A program made the translations under genes and the position numbers. Shown piece after piece: positions 58,503 to 64,000 of a stretch of 64,000 bases of DNA; positions within the stretch are counted from its first letter, which is position 1; every line of letters starts with the position of its first letter. Source of the stretch: Bacteroidota bacterium (GTDB lineage Bacteria; Bacteroidota; Ignavibacteria; UBA10030; UBA8401); assembly GCA_041658205.1 (NCBI GenBank), contig JBBAAO010000001.1, positions 1,674,001-1,738,000 on the forward strand, given 5' to 3'. A model generated the notes under the pieces. It made no database searches, was not told where the DNA came from, and saw only the letters and a program-made list of their open reading frames with translations.

Positions 58503-60959
58503 ATGAAAAATGCATTCTTTTTAATTATCGTACTCCCCTGTTTCCTTACTTGTCAGCACTGGATCCGAACAAATCTGTTAGGGTATACTCCCGAGTCCCG
58601 CAAATTTGCCGTTTTTGTGAGCAAAGATACATCGACAAATGTTTCGTCATTTACGCTGCACGATGCTTTGACTGATGAAATAGTTTACACTTCGTCAAAT
58701 ACAATGAGTTATGGCGCTTATGGACCATTTTTAAGTACGTATCGATTAAATTTTTCTTCTTTCAAACAATTTGGATCTTTCTATATATCAGTTGATAATG
58801 TCCGTTCACCGGTCTTTAAGGTGGCCAGAGATATCTATAATGGAACTGCTGATTTTCTTTTGAATTACATGCGGCAGCAGAGGAGCGGTTACAATCCTTA
58901 TTTGAAAGATTCGTGCCACACAAATGATGGATTTATCATCTATCATCCCTCTCTCGACTCCACCCACATTGATGTCTCCGGTGGGTGGCACGACGCTTCG
59001 GATTATCTTCAATATGTCACCACGTCGGCTACTGCGGTATATCACTTGCTGTTCGCCTATACACAACATCCCAAATCATTCGGGGATGAATTCGGTATAA
59101 ACGGAGTAAAAGGAAAAAATGGAATTCCCGATATCCTTGATGAAGCAAAGTGGGGTTTGGATTGGCTTGTGAAGATGAATCCGCAGCCGGAAATGTTTTT
59201 TAATCAAATTGCCGACGATCGGGATCATCGCGGTTTTCGATTGCCGACGGAAGACACCGTACATTACGGCAAAGGAAAAGAGCGTCCCGTTTATTTTATC
59301 TCAGGACAACCGCAAGGAATATATCAGCATAAGAACAGAACAACTGGCGTTGCATCGACTGTTGCAAAATTCTCTTCATCGTTTGCACTTGGCTCCGAAG
59401 TGTTGCAACAATATTATCCTACTTTTGCCGATAAATTAAAAACAAAATCGTTGGAAGCGTACGAATTTGCAAAGAAATTTCCGGGAGTATCACAGACCGC
59501 TCCCTGCAGGGCACCTTACTTTTACGAGGAAGACAACTGGGTGGATGATATGGAATTGGCAGCTGCTCAGTTATTTACAATTCAGGGATCAAAAAACTAT
59601 TTAGACGATGCCATATATTTTGGCAAGCAGGAAAAAACGACTCCTTGGCTCGGCGCAGATACGGCCAGACATTACCAATGGTATCCGTTCGTAAATATTG
59701 GACATTCTCTTATTGCACATCAATCTATAAAACACTCTAAACAGTTCGCAGATTTTTTGTGCGACGGCATTGAAAAAGTGTATCAAAAAGGAAACTCGAA
59801 TGCCTTTCAGATAGGTATCCCATTCATCTGGTGTTCCAATAATCTTATCAGTTCGTTCCTGACACAATTATATCTTTTTCGATCACTCTCACATGATTCA
59901 TCTTATATCGAGATGGAATCATCGTTGCGCGATTGGTTATTTGGATGTAATCCTTGGGGAACAAGCATGATCGTCGGACTCCCCTCGTTTGCAGACACAC
60001 CGGTTGATCCACACTCTGCATTGACACATGTCTATCAATATCCCATTAATGGCGGTCTCATTGATGGTCCGGTACGAGCATCAATTTTTGATCAGCATAA
60101 AAAATACATCAAACTGACAAAAGCTGATCCGTATGCTGAATTTCAATCTGATCTTGCCGTCTATCATGATGATTGGGGAGATTATACAAATAACGAACCG
60201 ACAATGGATGGCACAGCAAGTTTAACGATGTATCTTTCATCATTGGAAGAATCACTGCCTGTTTTGAATAACCAGAATCAAATCCAACTTGGCGGGATTG
60301 CAAGAATGGATACGACAGCGAAGGAGATTTATCTTATTTTTACCGGACATGAATTTGCCGATGGGGGGAAACAGATTGCAAATGCTCTGCGAAAGAATAA
60401 AGTGAAAGCCTCATTTTTCTTTACTGGTGATTTTTATCGACAAAAGAAATTTGTCTCTACCATTAAACAATTAAAGAAAGAGGGACATTATCTTGGGGCT
60501 CATTCGGACAAGCATCTGCTCTATGCGTCGTGGGAAAAACGTGATTCACTGCATGTTACAAAGGAACAATTTAATAATGATGTGAAAAATAATTATAAAG
60601 CGATGAAGGCATTTGGCATACATTCATCTGCTGCTCCTTATTTTCTTCCTCCGTATGAGTGGTATAACCAGACTATTTCAGACTGGACAAATGAGCTTGG
60701 ATTGCAATTAATTAATTTTACACCTGGCACTTCATCCAATGCAGACTATACTACTCCCGATATGCCAAATTACATATCAACAGATTCTATTTTCAGTCGC
60801 ATTTTACGGTATGAGTCTAATAACTCATCGGGACTAAACGGTTTTCTACTTCTCTCGCATATCGGAACCAGTGAAAAACGAAGTGATAAATTCTATGCTA
60901 AACTTGAAGCATTAATTGTGCAGTTAAAAAAACGTGGATATACGTTCAAAAGATTGTGA
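58503..60959 (+). CDS. GH9 glycoside hydrolase fused to a NodB-like deacetylase domain
   Basis: An 818-residue exported two-enzyme fusion. The signal (MKNAFFLIIVLPCFLTC) may be a lipobox (LTC) or an ordinary signal peptide. Residues ~20-110 are the CelD_N Ig-like domain; ~115-580 is a GH9 catalytic domain with VSGGWHDASDY (catalytic Asp), NGIPDILDEAKWGLDW, NPWGTSMIVG, and NEPTMDGTASL (catalytic acid Glu). Residues ~600-818 are a CE4/NodB domain with GAHSDKHLLY (HxxxH) and FLPPYEWY, but with IFTGHEFADGG where TFDDGP is expected. Likely acts on cellulose-like beta-glucans or an N-acetylated glycan outside the cell. It is a single-gene unit divergent from the kinase. Confidence 0.88.
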   Translation: MKNAFFLIIVLPCFLTCQHWIRTNLLGYTPESRKFAVFVSKDTSTNVSSFTLHDALTDEIVYTSSNTMSYGAYGPFLSTYRLNFSSFKQFGSFYISVDNVRSPVFKVARDIYNGTADFLLNYMRQQRSGYNPYLKDSCHTNDGFIIYHPSLDSTHIDVSGGWHDASDYLQYVTTSATAVYHLLFAYTQHPKSFGDEFGINGVKGKNGIPDILDEAKWGLDWLVKMNPQPEMFFNQIADDRDHRGFRLPTEDTVHYGKGKERPVYFISGQPQGIYQHKNRTTGVASTVAKFSSSFALGSEVLQQYYPTFADKLKTKSLEAYEFAKKFPGVSQTAPCRAPYFYEEDNWVDDMELAAAQLFTIQGSKNYLDDAIYFGKQEKTTPWLGADTARHYQWYPFVNIGHSLIAHQSIKHSKQFADFLCDGIEKVYQKGNSNAFQIGIPFIWCSNNLISSFLTQLYLFRSLSHDSSYIEMESSLRDWLFGCNPWGTSMIVGLPSFADTPVDPHSALTHVYQYPINGGLIDGPVRASIFDQHKKYIKLTKADPYAEFQSDLAVYHDDWGDYTNNEPTMDGTASLTMYLSSLEESLPVLNNQNQIQLGGIARMDTTAKEIYLIFTGHEFADGGKQIANALRKNKVKASFFFTGDFYRQKKFVSTIKQLKKEGHYLGAHSDKHLLYASWEKRDSLHVTKEQFNNDVKNNYKAMKAFGIHSSAAPYFLPPYEWYNQTISDWTNELGLQLINFTPGTSSNADYTTPDMPNYISTDSIFSRILRYESNNSSGLNGFLLLSHIGTSEKRSDKFYAKLEALIVQLKKRGYTFKRL

Positions 60960-60974
60960 TCAATGGGATTCCGG

Positions 60975-61307
60975 TTATTTTACGACATAATCCATTTGCC
61001 TAAGCTTTTTTGATACATTTTCACGCTGATCTCCTTGGATCTCAATTGTTCCATTCTTCACCGTTCCTCCCGCACCGCAATGTTGTTTCAAAATACGCGC
61101 GATCTCTTCCATCGTATCCGGATTATGCTGCAATCCTGAAATAACAGTAACACTCTTTCCTTTGCGTCCAGCCGTCTCGAGCGTAACACGGAGAGTATTT
61201 CCCTTTCCTGAATGAATCTTTTTTGTCGAAAGTTTCTCTGCGTGTAATTTTTCTCTTTCCGAATCGGAAAGTAATTGTTCAAGATCTGCTAACGATTGGA
61301 GTTTCAT
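60975..61307 (-). CDS. eIF1/SUI1-like translation factor (YciH family)
   Basis: A 110-residue protein with the SUI1 domain in its C-terminal two-thirds: LRVTLETAGRKGKSVTVISGL, MEEIARILKQHCGAGGTVKNG, and GDQRENVSKKLRQM. This is the bacterial YciH/eIF1 family that helps select the start codon. The ATG at 61307 overlaps the hrpB stop as ATGA; an upstream in-frame start to 61376 would overlap hrpB by 73 bases and is less likely. The first ~35 residues are a charged helix-forming tail. Confidence 0.9.
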   Translation of the reverse strand: MKLQSLADLEQLLSDSEREKLHAEKLSTKKIHSGKGNTLRVTLETAGRKGKSVTVISGLQHNPDTMEEIARILKQHCGAGGTVKNGTIEIQGDQRENVSKKLRQMDYVVK

Positions 61308-63799
61308 TTCGATTTTGCCTCCATCCTCTTTTTCGTTTTTGTGGTAGGTTCTGCTTCTAACGGATTTTCCGGCCAATAATGTTTGGGATACTGTCCCCGC
61401 ATATCTTTTCTTACATCAATATAAGCGTTCTTCCAAAAACTCGGAAGATCTTGTGTTACGGCAATCGGTCGTCTGGCAGGCGAAAGTAAATGCAACAATA
61501 CTTTTATTCGTCCACCACCGACCGTTGGTGTTTTTGTTTCGCCAAACATCTCCTGCAATCGAACAGCCAGGATCGGTTGTTCTCCTGAATAATCTATTGG
61601 AATATGCGATCCTGTTGGGACAGTGAGATGAGTCGGCACAAGATGATCGAGCTCTTTTAATTGTTCATAAACAAAAAGCGAACGCAATACTTCAACCATG
61701 TCGAGGTTCAACAATTGAGACTTGCGGGTTATTCCGTCAAGAAACGGAGCAAGCCAATCTTGCACTGATGAAAGGAGATTTTCATCTGAAAGATTGACCC
61801 AGTTCTGAATCAGTTTATTTTTTCGTAACCATTCGCTCCTGAATCGAAGCGATTCAGATTCCTTATTCCACGGCAGTATATTTATTCCCATTCTTCGTAT
61901 CACCTCAATAACAATCTTTTTTGCATCCTCCGCGTCTGGCTGAGAATGTTTTTCCGCAATCTCGATTGATCCAAATGCCGTAACACGCCGAGCAATAATG
62001 CACTCCTCCTTATCATCCCATCGTAACTCTTTTTTAAGTTCTATTTGTTCGGAAAACGTTGTAAGTATATCTTCTTTTGAGATTGGTTCTGCAGAAAAGA
62101 TTTTAATATCGCTACCCACACCGTCCACTTCACCAACAGCAAGGTATTCTTCCTTTGCAAGTACACTTCCTTTCGGCAGCGATGCCACCATATTTCCGGC
62201 AAGTTGATATCGTTCGCTGGATTTTCGTTTAGCAATTCGTTCAGGATAAGCCAACCCAAGCAAAAGTCCGAGACGATCATACTGATGCTTTGAATGTCCT
62301 CGATTCAGACCAAGCATACGCATTAGCCGTGTTGATTGGTCACGAATCCGTTGGATTGAAGATCCTTCAGATTTTCTACCTTCTTTGAATATTACATAAC
62401 GGGAATAAAGATCGATATCGGCATCATTTTTCCCACGCAAAATATCTTTTTCATCCAGCAATGCTGCAAGTTCACACGCAAGTTCACCACATTGAAGTTC
62501 TTTCCCTTTGATCAACATATGGGCATATCGGGGATGGAGAGGAAGTGAAGACATCAATTTACCATGCGCAGTAAGATTTCCACTCTTATCCAATGCACCG
62601 AGATATTGCAACAACTCTCGCGCTTGTAATAGATGTGCAGCCGGCGGTCGATCGAGGAACTGTAAATGAACTCCTTCTCCGTCTCCCCATTGTGCAAGTT
62701 CCATCGCCAGCGGGGCGAGATCTGCAATGATGATTTCCGGCTGAGAATATTTCGGGAGATTGGTGTGATGATGTTCCGTCCATAGACGGTAACATACTCC
62801 TGACTGCTCTCTTCCTGCACGCCCTTTTCGTTGTTCTGCGGAGGCTAGTGAAACAGAGGTTGTAACAAGACCAGACATTCCTCTGCGCGCATCAAATGTT
62901 GCGCTGCGCGATAATCCAGAATCGATGACAATGCGGACACCGTTAATGGTAAGACTCGTTTCAGCAATATTGGTTGAGAGAATAACTTTTCGTTTTCCAG
63001 TTTTTGATGGATGCAAAGCAGCTCGTTGTTTCTCCGGCGATGCATCACCAAACAGTAAATGGATATTCACTTCGGCAGGAAGCTCTTTTTGTTCAAGAAG
63101 AGATTCCACTTTTCTTATTTCCCGCTGTCCCGGCAAAAACACCAATACATCTCCTTCCTCTTCTCGGAGAACCCTGCTAATTGTATTTGTAACTAATTGT
63201 TCAACAGGTCCATCGTTCTTCTGCGGCAAATAATGGACAACTACTGGAAAGCTTCTCCCTTCACTTTTAACAATGGGTGCGCTGCCTAATAATAATGAGA
63301 CCGAATGTACATCAATAGTTGCAGACATCACCACAATTTTAAGATCAGGGCGCAAATGGTTCTGAACATCAAGCGTCAGTGCAAGACCAAGATCAGCATG
63401 AATACTTCGCTCATGGAATTCGTCAAAAATAATCAATCCAACACCAGGCAGTGATGCATCTTCCTGCAGCATCCTCGTCAATAGACCTTCCGTCACTACT
63501 ACCAGTCGTGTTGATTTCCCAATGGCACTTTCACCCCGTATTCTATAACCAATCGTCTCTCCGACCTTTTCACCGCGCTGTTCAGCCATATACTCAGCAG
63601 AACGTATCGCCGCAAGTCTTCGCGGTTCGAGCATGATGATCTTTTTCCCCTCTAGCCATTGTTCATTGAGCAGAGAAATAGGTACGCGTGTCGTTTTCCC
63701 CGCTCCCGGTTCTGCGGAAAGGACAACGTTCCTGTTCTTTTCAATTGTCGAACGAAGTTGAGGAAGAATAATATCGATGGGAAGAGGATTCACTGACAA
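61304..63799 (-). CDS. hrpB: ATP-dependent RNA helicase HrpB
   Basis: An 831-residue DEAH/RHA-type helicase. Walker A SAEPGAGKTTRVP (motif I, ~28-40), PRRLAA (Ia), DEFHER (motif II, here DEFH), MSATID (III), TNIAETSLTI (V), and QRKGRAGRE (VI) are all present. The C-terminal part has the HrpB_C-type region with TLLHLLSPARRPIAVTQDL and FWKNAYIDVRKDMRGQYPKH. Length and order are typical of HrpB. It precedes and overlaps the eIF1-like gene, suggesting a translation-linked pair; its biological substrate is not well established in any organism to my knowledge. Confidence 0.93.
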   Translation of the reverse strand: MSVNPLPIDIILPQLRSTIEKNRNVVLSAEPGAGKTTRVPISLLNEQWLEGKKIIMLEPRRLAAIRSAEYMAEQRGEKVGETIGYRIRGESAIGKSTRLVVVTEGLLTRMLQEDASLPGVGLIIFDEFHERSIHADLGLALTLDVQNHLRPDLKIVVMSATIDVHSVSLLLGSAPIVKSEGRSFPVVVHYLPQKNDGPVEQLVTNTISRVLREEEGDVLVFLPGQREIRKVESLLEQKELPAEVNIHLLFGDASPEKQRAALHPSKTGKRKVILSTNIAETSLTINGVRIVIDSGLSRSATFDARRGMSGLVTTSVSLASAEQRKGRAGREQSGVCYRLWTEHHHTNLPKYSQPEIIIADLAPLAMELAQWGDGEGVHLQFLDRPPAAHLLQARELLQYLGALDKSGNLTAHGKLMSSLPLHPRYAHMLIKGKELQCGELACELAALLDEKDILRGKNDADIDLYSRYVIFKEGRKSEGSSIQRIRDQSTRLMRMLGLNRGHSKHQYDRLGLLLGLAYPERIAKRKSSERYQLAGNMVASLPKGSVLAKEEYLAVGEVDGVGSDIKIFSAEPISKEDILTTFSEQIELKKELRWDDKEECIIARRVTAFGSIEIAEKHSQPDAEDAKKIVIEVIRRMGINILPWNKESESLRFRSEWLRKNKLIQNWVNLSDENLLSSVQDWLAPFLDGITRKSQLLNLDMVEVLRSLFVYEQLKELDHLVPTHLTVPTGSHIPIDYSGEQPILAVRLQEMFGETKTPTVGGGRIKVLLHLLSPARRPIAVTQDLPSFWKNAYIDVRKDMRGQYPKHYWPENPLEAEPTTKTKKRMEAKSK

Positions 63800-63847
63800 A
63801 AGATAGGAATTATTTCTGCCGCAAAAAAATTTTTGTATGCCGTAATC

Positions 63848-63876
63848 AAAAAAAAATCCTGCCGAGGCAGGATTTT
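63848..63876 (-). terminator. Rho-independent terminator of the window-edge gene
   Basis: Read on the minus strand: AAAATCCTGCC, then GGCAGGATTTT followed by a run of T. It sits 24 bases after the stop of the RNA-binding protein gene whose C-terminus lies at the window's right edge, and before the hrpB start at 63799. Confidence 0.85.
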
Positions 63877-63899
63877 AGTATTTCGATGTAGTGATAAGA

Positions 63900-64000
63900 T
63901 TAATATCGGCGATTTCCGCCGCTTCGTCCACCACGATTACCACCACCTCCGCCGCTAAAACCACCGCGTGAAGAATTCTCTGTTTTTGGTCTGGCTTCGT
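63900..64000 (-). CDS. Glycine-rich C-terminus of an RRM-type RNA-binding protein, cut by window
   Basis: The last 32 codons of a minus-strand gene running in from outside: EARPKTENSSRG, then a GGFSGGGGG tract and GGRSGGNRRY with a stop at 63900-63902. The preceding two bases are AC, consistent with Asn, so the peptide probably reads NEARPK, the C-terminal edge of an RNA recognition motif in cold-shock-type glycine-rich RNA-binding proteins; a DEAD-box helicase tail is the alternative. A terminator follows. Too short to say more. Confidence 0.65.
   Translation of the reverse strand, partial: EARPKTENSSRGGFSGGGGGNRGGRSGGNRRY

Noticed and set aside
1..64000. tRNA, rRNA or other structured RNA genes
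   Set aside because: I looked through the intergenic stretches and found no tRNA-like cloverleaf, rRNA or known riboswitch pattern; a covariance-model search could still find a small RNA.

Overview
The window comes from a Gram-negative, didermal bacterium of the Bacteroidota/Chlorobiota (FCB) group; Ignavibacteria-like lineages are the best guess. Seven large exported proteins end in an FlgD-like Ig domain with a PNPF or PNPY core motif, as in cargo of the type IX (Por) secretion system. There are also four PorV/PorQ-family barrels, two TonB-dependent receptors with a carboxypeptidase-regulatory-like domain, many heptosyltransferase-type (GT9) enzymes, and a moderately AT-rich composition. 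No rRNA, tRNA, CRISPR array, prophage or transposase gene was seen.

Layout. (1) 1-5021, plus strand: the cut 3' part of a NodB-type deacetylase gene, a MurG-like glycosyltransferase, a CehA/McbA-type PHP hydrolase, a DUF1207-like protein and a site-2 protease; a terminator follows at 5159-5188. (2) 5192-14206, plus strand: a tightly packed operon with an Ig-type lipoprotein, a BNR-like exported protein, two PorV/PorQ-family barrels, two GT4 enzymes, a NodB-like protein and a GT9 enzyme. A thioredoxin-fold protein follows. A palindromic intergenic element sits inside this operon (7636-7811). (3) 14782-16971, minus strand: two GT9 enzymes. (4) 17146-36293: two plus-strand FG-GAP/VCBS-type exported proteins bracket two minus-strand copies of a three-gene module (TonB-dependent receptor, ~1,200-residue exported protein, PorV-family barrel). 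This duplicated module is the most distinctive feature of the window. (5) 36390-41317, minus strand: a small barrel protein, an ABC-2 exporter pair, a DinB-family protein and asnS. (6) 41480-51635, minus strand: one long apparent operon running gltX, DUF6265-like, folB, folK, deoxynucleoside kinase, small membrane protein, GT9, nadA, and two tandem VIT-domain exported proteins. (7) 51742-54584: an RNA methyltransferase, a DUF559 endonuclease-like gene set between direct copies of a hairpin repeat, a decayed formylglycine-generating-enzyme (SUMF1) fragment, and a Tat-exported dipeptide epimerase. (8) 54755-64000: a DUF47/PiT phosphate uptake pair, a sensor histidine kinase, a GH9-NodB fusion, an eIF1/SUI1-like protein overlapping hrpB, and the glycine-rich C-terminus of an RNA-binding protein cut by the window edge.

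How it fits together. Housekeeping genes (asnS, gltX, folB/folK, nadA, hrpB) are interleaved with genes for the cell surface: envelope polysaccharide synthesis and modification, secreted proteins carrying sorting domains, and outer-membrane barrels that may handle them. The core type IX machinery (porK/L/M/N, sov) is not in this window. Neighbouring genes overlap by 1-11 bases at many junctions, so translational coupling is probably common. All functions are inferred from sequence reading; no database search was run.
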